Numbered from the stretch's first letter, positions 45,375-58,387 are shown. The stretch: 64,000 nucleotides of DNA from Gordius sp. MW1 (GCA_964036665.1 OZ038528.1:4594501-4658500), one strand, 5' to 3'. Program-made: numbers and translations. Notes: a model not told the origin generated them from the letters alone.

Positions 45375-47290
45375 AGAGTTGATTTGTGTACTTGTAATTA
45401 ACTCATTTTGTTTCCATTTCTTTCGTCCATATTACATTAGTGAATTTTTGCAGCAACCCTTCGAGAGGCAGATTAATAAAAAGCTTCAGCGATTTCTGGA
45501 AAATGTTGATATGTTTTTTGACCACATGGCGGCAGGGTTTATTAATTTTGATTTTGAAAATTCCTGATCCTTCAGCACGCCCATGTCAACGAGTTATATG
45601 TATATTCCAACTTATTTAAGGGCATACCTTTTGCTGAAACATGGCTGACTCCCTAACTTTGATTCAAGATTGGCTAATATTTATCATTGTTGCCTTTTAA
45701 TTCTAGGACTTAATACAACCAAGAGTGGGAAATTTATGAATCCTACTGATCAGGCGGATTTTTAATTCCAAATGAGCTAGGAAAAACATTCATTTGTTCC
45801 TATTGCAAACTTTGATGGAATTTGGGGTGTGAACACTCAAACAATATTGGTTTGGTAGAAGTATCCTGAGAGAGGAGGTAACCCAAGATTGGTGGAATAA
45901 GATGGAGGCCCTAATATTATCAAAGGCCCTTGGTCTAAACACATTTTTACTAGTTTATCAGGGAGTGAGATATTTTCACGGGACATCAGCAAAACAGAAG
46001 CTTTACATAAGTCATTAGAAAGTTGATTGATGTTTGTATCAAGTATAATACAATTTTTTTAAATTCGTTCATTGCTTGAGCTGGTAGAATTAGTTCAACC
46101 TATTTTATTAGCCATAATGTGACTTTTCTACAATTTTAAGTAACACAAAAGTGCCTAAGTAAATAAGCAAACTAGTTGTTCAAAATTATGTAATGAAACA
46201 TTGAAAACATTTTACAATTGAGTTTGTTAACTGTTTTTGGCAGAATATATTTACTTTGAAATACAATCTGACCAACATTTGTTAACTGAATAAAATGAGT
46301 TTCTAAGTATAGGGCCCTGCTCCCCTTACTTAAAAGCTTAACACAATGAGTTTTTATACAAAAATTTTTGCTTAGCTTAAAAAATAGGATCTTAAAAAAT
46401 CTGTAATTTATAAAACATGATTATATGCTAGGTAACTTAATTATTAGAATTATATATGTAATTTATTTCCATTTTTAATTTCATTTATGTGAATACTAAA
46501 GTTTTGGTAGTTTTGATATGAATTAAATTTTTGATGTTATATGATCTATTATTGTTTCATATAGATATATTGTTCTTTTATTATAATTATATGCTAGGTT
46601 AAATAATTATTAAAATTAAGGGTGGTCTAATTTTGAATAAATGTCAAAGTTGCATATTTGATAGGATTATATTCTATGATAATTTATTAATTGTTTCATA
46701 GTATAACAGATTTGTAATCTTTAGTAGATGAAAGTCTTAAACCTGGCTTAATCTATTCTATAGTATTTAATTTTATATTTTTAACCACTTAAATGTTAGA
46801 ATAATCCTACTGGGTATCAATCACACATTATATTAATTTAAACCTTAGGAATTTAATTGCCATTTATTAATACTGTTGAGCCTCTTTATTATTTATCCCT
46901 ATTTGAATATTTTTTTCTACAATATAAAGAAACGCTAATGTTAACTTATATCCAAATTATTTTAATATTAAATTTTATAAATAACAATCAATTGTAGCAT
47001 TTTTTAATTTACCTTCTTTAGCGCTTATAATCCTTATTTATTTGCAGATTGTTGGTCTTTATAATTTAATCCCAATTCTAATTTATAATTAATTTATTTA
47101 CATTTACAATAAGCATGAAAATTATATCAAATTTATGTTAACCATCCAGTTTTAGCTTTAAATAGTGTCTTAGCTTCTTTAGTACAATTTATCTTTGTAA
47201 AAATTTTAATTATCCAAATCTTGATAAATAATTTAAAGTAGTTTGAGAACTCTTGCAATCCTATCTCACATATTTCAAAGTTGTTAGAAG
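45375..47290 (+). other. AT-rich part of the DNA inserted in the LTR
   Basis: Between the broken LTR and the LINE-like part. A splice-acceptor-like TTTTTGCAG at about 45452 is followed by QPFERQINKKLQRFLENVDM and MFFDHMAAG, a protein-like segment of unknown family. The rest, especially 46040-47290, is AT-rich with no gene seen. It may be 5' LINE sequence or another insertion. Confidence 0.3.
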
Positions 47291-47439
47291 TCTATCCCAT
47301 AGACATAAGGCGTCAATACTAATATACCGAGATATGGTATGGACTAACCCCTTCCCACGCATTTACATTACTCGCACTAATATTCCTTCTCAATGGGTGG
47401 TCCGGACTTGATATTTCTCCCTCCTCGCTCATGGCAGAA

Positions 47440-48360
47440 AAGCTACCCATCTTACTATGGATGTTTATGCTTTCCCTTTTGTACCCCCAACCCCCTCCCC
47501 TTCGAGAGTATTCTTTATGTGCAAGCCAAGACAAAAAATAGCTACTCTATATTATACAAATTCATTATTCTCCTGCTTACGCTCCCGGAAGAAATCTGGC
47601 GTCATTACCCAAATATGTATTTAAAAATAAGTCGAGGCGCCCTCTTATTGTTAAAATATTTCCCTACAAATATGGTGTTATTCTCTTATAACCATTAATC
47701 AACTGCCTGTACAAATACTTTCTAAAATGCTATAATATATAAAATCTTTTTCCCTAATTCACCACACTTGATGATAATGTCTAACACTCTCAGTGAGTCG
47801 ATTAAATTTTACTTCGGAAATAAAGATCAATTTATTAAACGGGTTTAATTCTGACCCGACTCTACAATGGAATTACGGGCCGAGTCGGATTTCTTTGTTT
47901 AAAATGGTCGAGCACGCAACCCCTTTATTTTGCTCCGACGGAATGTTGTCCCGACATCATTTCTATAATTTCAAGAAATGTAGGCTCATTAAAGAGTTTT
48001 AGTTACAATGGAAAGATATAGTTTTACGGGCTTTAATAACTTAAGGTTAGAGTAAATAGGCTATTATGGGTACCTCTAGTTATTGCCTCTCTGTTCCAAT
48101 TTTTGCCTGGTGTCGTTGTTTTGAAAAAATAAGATTTACTATTGGCGTTAATGCTGTTGCCCCGTTCCCCTCCACGTCTATTTCTTGCGAGCAGTCATAA
48201 AGTAGCTACTCTATTTTTAACAAATATATTATTCTCCTGCTTAATGCTCCCGGAAGAGATCTGCTTCAATACTAATACACACGATAAATACCAGAGGGAA
48301 GTAGATTGGCGCCCTCTTTATAAGGATAAGCCTAAGCCCACCCCTCTTTAAAAAAGGTCT
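47440..48360 (+). repeat. Diverged duplicate segments upstream of LINE ORF
   Basis: 47540-47604 and 48199-48263 share about 65 bp (TAGCTACTCTAT..., TTATTCTCCTGCTTA.GCTCC then CGGAAGA), about 660 bp apart. Both are followed by sequence containing GGCGCCCTCTTATT or GGCGCCCTCTTTATAAGG. This resembles tandem 5'-UTR promoter units of some LINEs. Confidence 0.5.
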
Positions 48361-48535
48361 TATTTATATTCAGTAATTTAAATACATTCTCACTTCTGAA
48401 TTTTTAACATTATACGAAACACAACTACGTTTGATTTTAATACCTTTCATTTCAGCCAGCTCATTAAGGATTAAAATTCATTGTTAACTCGGTTCCATTT
48501 CACCCCGACTTTCAAACTCTTATCCTCCAATTATA

Positions 48536-51442
48536 ATGATATTAAAACTTGGATCTTTAAATACCCAAACGCTAAGGGAACCAGGTTCCTTGCAGGCTCT
48601 TACTTTATTTGCCTCCCACCACTGCTTTCACATTTTCTGCGTCCAACAAACAAGATACTCACATCGCAAAGTCCTCCCCGTTAACGATTATATTTTTTAC
48701 GCCGTCTGGCCAAGAATCTGCAACAGGGGTGGGTACATTTATCAAACGCGACCTTAAGGTTATTAGCGTTGACTACGTGAACAATAGACTTTTAATCATT
48801 TACCTACAGATAAAAAATCGGTGTGTTTCATTTTTTAACATAAACGCTCCCCCCTCTTCCAAAAATTTTCAATCGATGGAATCCCTCCTGCAAAACATCA
48901 CAGATAAATTGAAAGCTAAACATATTAATATCCTCGCTGGTGACTTCAATGCCTCCGTCCAACGATCATTGGGTGATAATAAATTGGTAATTGGCCCTAA
49001 TTCTATAGGTTCGACTAACCGAAATGGCAAACGGCTCAAAAAATTCTGCTACAATCACAAACTAAAGATAACCTCAACTTTTTCCGTCCTTCCTCTAGGT
49101 AACCTAATCACATACCAAAAAAACGAAAATCACCGAGGTACCCAAATTGATCATATAATATGCCAATTAAGAAACCACAAAATGATAAAGAACTTTCACA
49201 CCATTCAGCCTATCAAAACAGATCATTTTGTAATCGTAGCAGATCTCTTTATTAATCCCTCCTCTCTCCACACGTCAAAAAAACTTAAAAAATACCCATC
49301 TGGAGCTAACATAATCAGAGACATCTCTCAGCTTGTGCCCACATTACAAACAGACTCGAAGTCACTTGGTGATCTTGCCCCTCTCTCAGTCAATGACCAT
49401 AATGACTTGTTAGCAAAAATTTTTACCCCATCCCAGAGTAACCTTCATGTCAACATCAAGTCCTGGTTCTCCATCGATACCATTAATTTACTCGAGACCC
49501 GTTATAACGTTTTTAAGGATAAGACACTTAGAAATAAAAAAGCATGGGTCCAAGAACTCACAAAAAAGATCAAAGCTGCAATAAAAAAGGACAAGGCTAA
49601 CTACTTATCAAGCAAACTAAAAGAAGCAGAATCTGCGGCTCGTACTAACAATACACACACCCTTTACAAAATTCTAAGGAACATCACCGCAAAATTTGCC
49701 GATAAACATAGCTACAACACAATACAAAACGAACATAGCTCCAACGATTCTTTGATCCAAACCGAGGCTTGGGAGAACCACTTTCGTTCCATTCTAGATC
49801 GCCCTTACTCAATCCCCTGTTCTGACATATTCCTTGACTTTATTAACAACTTTAAAACACCGACCACCCCTTGTATCAGATTAGAACCTCCCTCCATGAA
49901 TGAAATAAAATCCGTTTTAAAATCCCTCAAACTTCATAAAGCTCCCGATGCAGACAGAATCACAGCTGAAGCCCTTAAGGCTGATTACACCCTGTCTAGC
50001 GAACTCTTGCATCAACTCTTCACAAAAATCTGGCAACAAGAGTTCATCCCTCACGCTTGGTCTACTGGTCTACTTAGTAAAATCTATAAAAAAGGAGACC
50101 CATCTCTTGCCGACAATTATAGAGGGATCACAATCATAAATAACATTTCCAAGGTTTTTATAAAAATAATATACAGGAGGATTTATCCATTCATTGATGA
50201 TAATTTAAAAAGTAACCAAGCCGGCTTTCGTAAGTCTAAAACCACAATTGAACATATCCTTACCCTTAAAAATATTATTGACATCTCCTCTAAATCTAAA
50301 TCACCTTTAGTGCTAACATTTGTCGACATTCAAAAGCATTCGACTCCCTCTCCCATCTTTACATATGGGAATCTTTATGCCTACTAGGAATTCCAAAAAA
50401 AATTATTAGACTTATTTTCTTTCTCTACAAGGATATGAAAGTGGTCATAAAACATCTACACCACCGCTCAAACCCAATCCAAGTCAATTTAGGAGTTAGA
50501 CAGGGATGTCCACTATCTCCTCTACTATTCATCACGGCAATGGATCTCATAATAAAAAGATCCACCCTGCCTTACGACGGTCTCCACATGAACGGCACCA
50601 AACTGTCTTCACTGCTTTTTGCTGACGATTTATGCATCGTATCAGATTCACTTAAAACACAGAACTTTGCCGATAGGTTCGTCTTAGAATGCAAGAAAGC
50701 CGGTTTAATAATTAACCCAAGCAAGTCTAACATGCTATCTATTAACTTACCCCACCAAAATACTACCTTGATTATCAACAACACATTAGTCCCCTTTTCA
50801 GAATCAATAAACTACTTAGGAGTGACCCTTTCTTCAGATACATACTCCCACCAAGATGCCTCTAATAAATTAGCTAAAGCACTAAAGAGATTTTATTCCT
50901 GCTATTCGATCTGGAAATCTCACGAACTAGCTCTACCAACCCGCCTCCGTCTTTTCAAAACCACCATACTACCTGTATTCCTCTATGGATGCGAAACGTG
51001 GTCCCTAAAAGGCCCGACTCTTAAAGCTGCTCAAACCAAACTAAACAAAATGCTAAGAATAATTTGTAAAATATTCTACCCAGATGTAATTAGCAACCCA
51101 AACCTTTGGACCCTTTGTGAAATCCCTCCCATTAAAAACATAATAATATCACGGAAGTGGAACTTCTTAGCCCACCAGACTAGACGCAATGGACTAAACA
51201 TTTGCTTAAGATCAATACTATGGAGACCGCCCCAACTAAGAAATCTAAAATGTCGAGGATCCTGGATCCACAAAACTTTCTCTGGACTCCGCTCTCTCAA
51301 CCACGAGTGGAATACTATAATCCCTATAATGCAAAACAGATCCGCTTGGAAAACCTTCTCTGCCTCCAATGTCCCCACAAAGTATCCCCTCCCAGCCGCC
51401 TCAACTTCGAATAGTCTCTCAACTCAGCAACATCCCAGATAG
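48536..51442 (+). pseudogene. LINE ORF2: APE endonuclease and reverse transcriptase
   Basis: The N-terminal apurinic-like endonuclease starts in one frame (LKLGSLNTQTLRE, CVQQTR) and after a frameshift near 48690 continues as INILAGDFNASV, GTQIDHIICQL and KTDHFVIVADLF, the family's catalytic blocks. RT follows: SVLKSLKLHKAPDADRITAE, DNYRGITIINNISKVF, QAGFRKSKTTIEHILTL, then (after one lost base near 50336) VRQGCPLSPLLF, LLFADDLCIVSDS (FADD active site), SINYLGVTLS and FLYGCETWSLKG. It would nick target DNA and prime cDNA there. The GCETW tail and microsatellite 3' end suggest an RTE-like or related clade. Only two frameshifts, so a relatively young copy. No ORF1 was found. Confidence 0.85.
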
Positions 51443-51453
51443 TATATATATAA

Positions 51454-51804
51454 TTTTTTTTTTTTTTTTTTTTTTTTTTTTGAGCCTGAGTTTGACGCCC
51501 AAACTAGTTAACCATGGAGAGCCTTCTAGGCCTTACACCGAAATCTGAATGGATAATCGGTAGCCCCTCAACCCAACTGCATCGTAAATAAGCCCCAATC
51601 CGACGCCCAAACTAGTTAACCAGGGATGGAGAGCCTCCTAGCGAGTACCACAATCTGATTGGAGAATCGGTAGCTCCTCAAACCAACCACATCGTAAAAA
51701 GACTTTCTTTCCACACCATCGATCCGTGAGCCCGAGGCCGACGCTCTAGCGAACAATGGAAAACCTTCAGGTCCTCTCACCGCAATCTCAAGGAAGTGTC
51801 GTAT
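51454..51804 (+). repeat. LINE 3' region: T-run and three ~110-bp tandem units
   Basis: A run of nearly 30 T (about 51453-51481) is followed by units sharing GACGCCCAAACTAGTTAACC, GGAGAGCC.CCTAG and ATCGGTAGC.CCTCAA.CCAA (units near 51488-51595, 51596-51705 and a shortened third at 51728-51790). Tandem units in a LINE 3' UTR are unusual and may serve RT recognition. Confidence 0.7.
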
Positions 51805-52045
51805 CCTTAATATTTAATATTTATATGCTTATATTAGTCTCATGCATGGTCCGCTTTTGCCTATACTTTAGTGCTTCTTACTAACAATACTGACCTTCGC
51901 TTTAGTATACTAACAAATTAACCACTAACCTACTAACAACTGAACACGTAACCTTTGGTTAGCGTGGCCCGAGATGCACCAATGGTGTTAGATGGGACTC
52001 AATCTTAGCTTGCCGATTTAGCTAAGCTCTTGTTTGTCATCGGGG

Positions 52046-52063
52046 CTTATACATACATACATA
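52046..52063 (+). repeat. (TACA)n tail at the LINE 3' end
   Basis: A short TACATACA tract ends exactly where the LTR resumes (CTTCTATCCATCC at 52064-52076, also present at 45362-45374). It looks like the microsatellite tail of the inserted LINE. Confidence 0.7.
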
Positions 52064-52167
52064 CTTCTATCCATCCATATGAAACATCCGTAATTCTTCT
52101 GATCCTCATAGGATTACTCTACTCCATCTCATTTACTCTCCTTAAATATCTATCCATATGTTTATTA

Positions 52168-52319
52168 GGGTGCCCTATCAACTGGCCGAAAACAATCTCG
52201 CCGAATTTAATGTCCCCTTAAAATCGTCCCCCATTCAACCAATCACAAATTGGGGGACCTTTTTTAGCTGGGGGACATTAAATTTGGCGAGATTGTTTTC
52301 GGCAAGTTGACGGGCCACC
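52168..52319. mobile_element. 152-bp foldback MITE inside the LTR
   Basis: Two arms of about 50 bp are near-perfect inverted repeats (core GCCGAAAACAATCTCGCC and its complement). Flanked by the 8-bp duplication gtttatta (52160-52167, 52320-52327), which is single in the other LTR (43530 area, GTTTTATTA). Ends are GGGTGCCC / GGGCCACC. 8-bp duplications fit hAT, P or Merlin; I cannot choose. Confidence 0.85.
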
Positions 52320-52450
52320 GTTTATTAGTACATCTTCGCTGCAATTGTTTAATCTCGCGTTTTTATATGTCTCTTTAGAATAAAGATTCTTTGTTAATAA
52401 AAATCTGGTGATTAACCTTTAACTATATATTATCCCAATCGCCAAACAGC

Positions 52451-54224
52451 GGAACATGACATAGGAGTTCTGCAAAGTGCACTGCTTAAAATATTTAATT
52501 GAGACCTTAAGGCTATAAAGATTAAATATCTAAAATTTAGGTGGATGGTAAGTGGCAGAGAGACATAGAGATCCAATAAAAAATATGACAGGGGGGGGGG
52601 GTCTAAATAAAAAGACATAGATCTTTTGGTTAAAATACAGGTTTAAAAAACTAAAAGTGGGTCTAAGTTGATTGATTAAACGAGTTAATACTACTGAGAG
52701 GAATATTTTGAGTCAATGAGGATCAAAAATATAAGATAGATGGCAGAGGCCCTAAGAAGCTAAACAGCGTTACAGTGGCATAATCCTTCTAACAACTAAG
52801 AGAGTAAGGTCATCTAGAGAGGTCAAAAAATTAAAAGGGAATCATGAAACAATACTTTTTTTAAACAATAAATAAAAGAGCGATATGTAGAGAAAGGTGT
52901 TGACAATTGGAATGGTCAACAGCATCATAATCAGCAATTACCAACTATTTCAGTCGCTATTGTTCTATTAGTAATCACTCGGTTAGCACAACTTAAATTT
53001 AAAGGAAAATAAATGGACTGCATACTAGCATAGATGGCCTATAGTTGCCACCTGTGAGACTTTTCAGCACAGCACGAATACATTAAAAGCTCATTAATCG
53101 ACATACATAGACTAATAATACCATAGACTGCCGAACAGCTGATTTTTACTATTACAATTATTCAGACACCAAAATAGCTGCCATATTGTAGGAAAAATTT
53201 AACAACAGGTATATTTATACTTCTCCACAATAAAATATCAAAGAAAATAAATAAGACTAATAACTTAATTTATAAATCAAAAAAGTTTTATTAAATTAGA
53301 ACAATAAATTTTGCTGAATTCTATTGTTTGGTTGCAATTTCCCACAAAATGGCTCTTGCTATTTTTACTGGAAATTTATCAGCTGTTGGGCAGTCTATGG
53401 TTTTAGTAGCGCTTCGGTACAAGTGATGAAAAATTCAAGTGATCAAAACCGATAAGATCATTGGCACTTTCGTAAAATATGATTCAATATGTGTCATAAA
53501 ATCGAAACCTATTAAACAATCATATCGTCCTTTAGCAAATTGGTATTATATTTTAACTTATTTAATATACAATATTAATATATTATACTTAAACTCGGCT
53601 CTTAAAACTATAAATGCGTGTGCTCACTTAGATTGATATTTAATAAATATTTTATATTATTATAGATAGTTTCTTATGAATGATAAATTCACCAAGTAAA
53701 CAAAATAGTTAGTGAATCCTAATGCTAAATACAAAAAATCAGAAGTTTGAAAGAAAATCTTGCAACTGTGTGAGCAAAAAACCAATGATAGAATTTTTTG
53801 TACATTGGAGGATCATCTTTTGTCTGATTGATCCTGTTCATACAAAGCTTGCCAGAATTGGTAACTACCATATCCCAATTTAAAGGTAATGACTTAACCT
53901 ATAAACCTGCAAACTTATAGGCATCCTTCTACCACTGACCCAAAGGAACAAGATCTTAATGTGCCAAATATTGACTTAACATCAAGTAAATAATCATTTT
54001 TATTTCTGTTTTTAGATGAAACCCATGTTTCAGTTAGCAAATATGCAGGTCTATTTGTCTTTTATGACTCAATATTTTAGTAATTTCTTTTAAATTTCAA
54101 CAATGTACTAATGCCACAAAAACTTATTCATAAATATAGAAGGACTCAACAAAGCAAGTTTTGTATAGGCAAATAAATAATTTTAAATCTAGATTTAATT
54201 AGACCCTAAAGGTTGCTGAATAAA
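52451..54224. other. AT-rich spacer, no gene seen
   Basis: No coding frame with protein-like composition and no repeat family recognised, apart from a G-run at 52591-52600. Confidence 0.4.
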
Positions 54225-54363
54225 ATTGGAATTTTAATAACGCGATTCGATGACAGGAAATTACATAACAACAAAAATTACCTATTCGTTACATAACACA
54301 CTCGTTACAATTACATACTCGTTACATAACACAATCGTTACATCTCTCCCCGTTTAACCAGCT

Positions 54364-55692
54364 TTAAATTTCTTCAATTAATCTCCGCGGTGGCTTCCTT
54401 GGTCTATTTTCCCTTTTTAAGTTTCCATCACCTTTATCTTCCGGTATGTCATTATCTACCGGCACTAGTTCTTCCTGTATTGCCTCTGTAGGTTCTGGTC
54501 TTGATATCTCTTGATCATAAACTACCTCCTCCTCTTCACATGATGCATCATTAACAACCGGGCAAGCCAAATCTTGATCTTCCACTACCTCCTCTTCTCT
54601 TTTTCTCAATTGGTCCGCATGTTTGCGCACGGCTTTATTGTTACTTTCAACGCTATAGGACAATAACCCATTCCTAGCGAGTACTTTTCCTTCCCGCCAT
54701 CCTGGTGCCAATTCATTTTTTACCCAGACTAACATTTATTTCAAAGTTTCGTGGAGTGTCGTCATATCATGGTGAAAGGCTTGTTTTTTAATTTTGTGTT
54801 CCATAATGGTTTGGGGACTTGGTCGGGACCAATCGAGCATTGTCCGATTCCTCCGTCCGAAAAGCATCTTGGATGGCGACCTACCTGTTGAGTTATGTTC
54901 ACAAACCCTGTATGCTGATAAAATTTCATTCATACACTCCTCTGGATCCTTGATGTCTTCTCTGGTGGCCAAGTAACGGCTTTTTAATGTTCTAATACAT
55001 CTCTCTGCACAACCATTTGTCTTGGGATGGTAAGGAGAGATCAGAATATGCACTATATTATAATTCTTGCAGAATTGCCTAAACTCCACGGAAGTAAACT
55101 GAAGTCCATTATCGCTGACTATTTGACGTGGAACACCAAATCGAGCAAACCATCCTTTTAGTTTTTTTATCAATATTTTAGAATATGTATTCCTAAGGAG
55201 TTCCACTTCAATCCACTTTGAATAAGAGTCAATACCGACAAACCAGTAGTAGGAGTCCATCGGTCCTGCTAGATCTATATGTAATCGTTCCCAAGGCGTG
55301 TTCGTTACGTTCCACGAATATAATGGAACTTCAGGAATATTTATGCGGTTCCTTTGACAATTACCACAATTCGCAATAAATTTATTAATGTCTAAGTCCA
55401 AACCTGGCCAGTAAACATAATATCTACTAATAGATTTCATCGCGTTAATCCCAGGATGTCCCCTGTGCAAAATATTTAATACAGATTTACGTAGTGTCTT
55501 TGGTATGACTATTCGACCGTTCCATTGTATGATACCCTTATCCGAACATAATTCACTTTTCCTATAGAAATACGGTAATACATCTTCGCCGACGGCATTT
55601 TTGTTTACATTCCAACTTTGATCTATATATATCAAGACTTTCTTGAGAGTGCTATCACCAAGAGTTTCCTTCGCCATTGTTTTTTCCGACAC
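54364..55692 (-). pseudogene. Integrase and tail of gypsy B copy 2
   Basis: Reads an HHCC zinc segment (ILHRGHPGINAMKSISRYYV; CGNCQRNR), the catalytic core (WERLHIDLAGPMDSYYWFVG, IVSDNGLQFTSVEF, SPYHPKTNGCAERCIRTLKS), then KMLFGRRNRTMLDWSRPSPQ and an acidic tail ending RPRKPPRRLIEEI. Length is normal for the family. Confidence 0.9.
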
Positions 55693-55876
55693 TTGTAAGT
55701 CTTCTAGCGTAATTGACTTTAGGCAGGCAAAATTTTTTTCATCTTCTGATAGCCCCTCGTTAATTTCCGATCAGGGTAGTCGCGACAAGGCATCTGCAAC
55801 GCAATTTTCTTTCCCTGGTCTATATTCTAAACTATAATCATATGCGGACAACTTCCAAGACCACCTTATTAATCGA

Positions 55877-58387
55877 TTATTGCCAATTTTCGACAAATCC
55901 TGATGTCCGGAAAATAGCCGCTCCAAAGGTTTGTGGTCTGTCCGCAAGGTAAACTTCCTTCCAAATATATAGGCATGGAATTTTACAGCCAAACAACAAT
56001 GCCCTCGCTTCTTTGTCAATCGAGGCATAGTTTTTCTCTGATTTTGAAAGAGTCCTTGAAGCGTAAGCAATTGGTTTTTCCAACCCGTTGGAAAATTGGT
56101 GCATTAAAACGGCTCCGAATCCATCATTTGAAGCGTCACAATCAAGGATTAAAGGTAAATCAATTGAATAGGGAATAACCGTGTCTTTATGAGTTAAGAT
56201 TGTCTTAACTTTTTTATAGACAGCGTCTTCTATTGGTGTCCAAGTCCACTTGCACTTTGGACTCGTCAATCGATGTAGTGGAGCGCATAAACTATGCAGA
56301 TGGGGAATAAACTTCTCATAGTAATTTATCAGGCCCAAAAAGGCCCTTAATTGCTGTACGTTTTGCGGAATCGGTGCCTCTTGTATTGCTCGAATTTTCT
56401 CCGACATTGGGTGTATGCCAAATCTGTCTACACGAAATCCCAAAAAAGTCACAGAGTCTTCTAAGAATTTAACTTTTGCCAACTTAGCTTTTAATCCTGC
56501 GTTATTCAGTCTTGATAGTACCACTGTTAAATTGCGGAAATGCTCGTCATCATTCTCACCCGTAACTATCACATCATCTAGGTACACTCCCGTCTTTTTG
56601 CAATCCTTAAGCAAGTCGTCCATATATCTCTGGAATAGTATTGGTGCTGAGGCAAGTCCAAACGGCAACCGTTTGTAGCGATAATAGCCCACATGCGTAT
56701 TGATGATCAGGAAATTTTGGGATTGCTCATCCACACTCATTTGTAAGTATGCATCTTTCAGGTCGATCGTCGTAAACTTTTTTCCCCCAGATAATTTTGC
56801 CACAATATCATCAAATGTGGGTAAGACGTGATAGTCTTTAAGAAGAAAAGGGTTCAATGTGACCCTAAAATCCCCACAAATACGAATATCACCATTATTT
56901 TTCATAACGTATACCGTTGGTGTTGCCCATTCAACGCGACATTTAGAAGGATCGACCTTTTCGATTATATCCGCCGCCATGAGTCTATCTAATTCCTTTT
57001 CTATCGGGCCCCGTAATGGAAAGGGCACCCGACGGGCCGGCAGAACCTTCCCACTAGCTGACGATTCAACGTTTATACGAACTGGACAACCATTAATGAC
57101 TCCCGGTCGCTCATCAAAAATTCCGGCAAATTTCTTTATTAGATTATCAATTTTGGTACTCGAGTTTTGATTTAAACTAGTTACTGATTGTTGAACCTTG
57201 GAAATTTTGACACATTTCGGAATGTATAGTCCAAAATTTAATATCCAGGGTAGGCCAAATAAGGGTGTGTCCGATGTTTTTGTCACGATGACAGGCAGTA
57301 ATTTGCTCTGGTCGCCTAGCCCCACTTTAATGTTTTTTTCGCCGATTACATCTAGTTTTTGATGGCCATACCCCGTTAAATTATGCGTTGGCCGTAATTT
57401 CGGCTTTCCTATGTGATTCCAAATTTCCTCATTTATTACCGACACCTGAGCGCCGGTGTCATATTCAAACCGGAATGGAACATCATTTAACGTGGCTTCA
57501 ATTGTTGCTCGTTTCCGATCACTTTTTTTAATGTGATTGATAGAATTAATTTCGCCAACCTCTTCCTCACGATCATCAAAAACTTGGTTAACCCTCTTAT
57601 TCTTGCATGCCCGCGAAAAATGCCCCATCTTATTACAATTATAACACTTTGCCGTAACTGCAGCGCAATGATTACGAGTATGTGACCGGCCACAACGAAA
57701 ACATTTAGAGGCGGTACGGTTGGAGTCGGTCTGACCCTTACTAACACCTACACCATTACGATTATCCCTTATTCGATTTATATTCGAGGAATTAACCTCG
57801 CTCTCTGCCGTCTCCCATGCTAAAGCCATATCCAAAATTTTATCAAAAGTTAAGCTTCTACCTGTTTCGTCAAGCATCCTAGGATATTTACTCCGAATTT
57901 CGACCTCCAACTTCGGGAATCGAATTCCTGCTACGAATTGGTCCCGAAGACGCTCTTCAACATCATTATTAAACTGTGCCGCTTGTGCAGTTTCCTTCAA
58001 TCGTTTCGTAAATCCTAACACCGACTCACCTTCTGACCTCATAAGGCGAATAAACTCTAATCTTGAAGCCATAGAACTGGATCTAGGTTTAAAAATGGTC
58101 TTACATGTTTCAATGATCTTCTCCCAAACCACATTTTCGATTTTACATGGAAATAAGTAATTTTTTATTTGTATCACATTCTGAATTCCAAAATAGGCGA
58201 GGAATAATTTTTTGTAGATCTGTTTCAATGCATCACCCGTTGCGCATATTCCTTTGGCTATTAGAATATATTCCATATTTTCTAAATACTCCTCTCTTGG
58301 AATATCCGTGGAATAAGGTAGGAGTGTAATTTTTGAAATATCCACTTCGTTCTTCATAGAATTTTCTGTCTTTATTGTAGATTCCAT
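55877..58387 (-). pseudogene. Gag-Pol frame of gypsy B copy 2 (836 codons)
   Basis: Continuous frame from the ATG just after the 5' LTR and primer-site area. Residues 1-225: capsid-type gag. Two zinc knuckles follow, CFRCGRSHTRNHC (about 229-241) and CYNCNKMGHFSRAC (about 248-261). Protease DTG lies at 310-312. The RT runs from about 450 to 700, with IRICGDFRVTLN, TTIDLKDAYLQM and VYLDDVIVTG (YLDD at 602-605), and the RNase H opening LDCDASNDGFGAVLMHQ follows. Gag and Pol share one frame, as in several Ty3/gypsy lineages. The rest of RNase H continues in 55771-56070. Confidence 0.9.

Larger units (their letters stand above)
43360..52446 (+). mobile_element. CsRn1-like LTR element (copy 2), split by later insertions
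   Basis: 5' LTR 43360-43653 (294 bp, starts TGTGGCGTTTTAGAC, ends CAATCGCCAAA). The 3' LTR starts at 45288, is interrupted at 45374 and resumes at 52064, ending at 52446. The 4-bp sequence cagc flanks both outer ends (43356-43359, 52447-52450). A purine tract (GGAAGGGAAG) precedes the 3' LTR. Between the LTRs only about 1.6 kb remain: a gag start (43673-43969), more gag (43970-44440), part of protease (44440-44745) and the integrase tail (44724-45014). It is an internally shortened, non-autonomous fossil of the same branch as 3099-7606, with several breaks. Confidence 0.85.
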
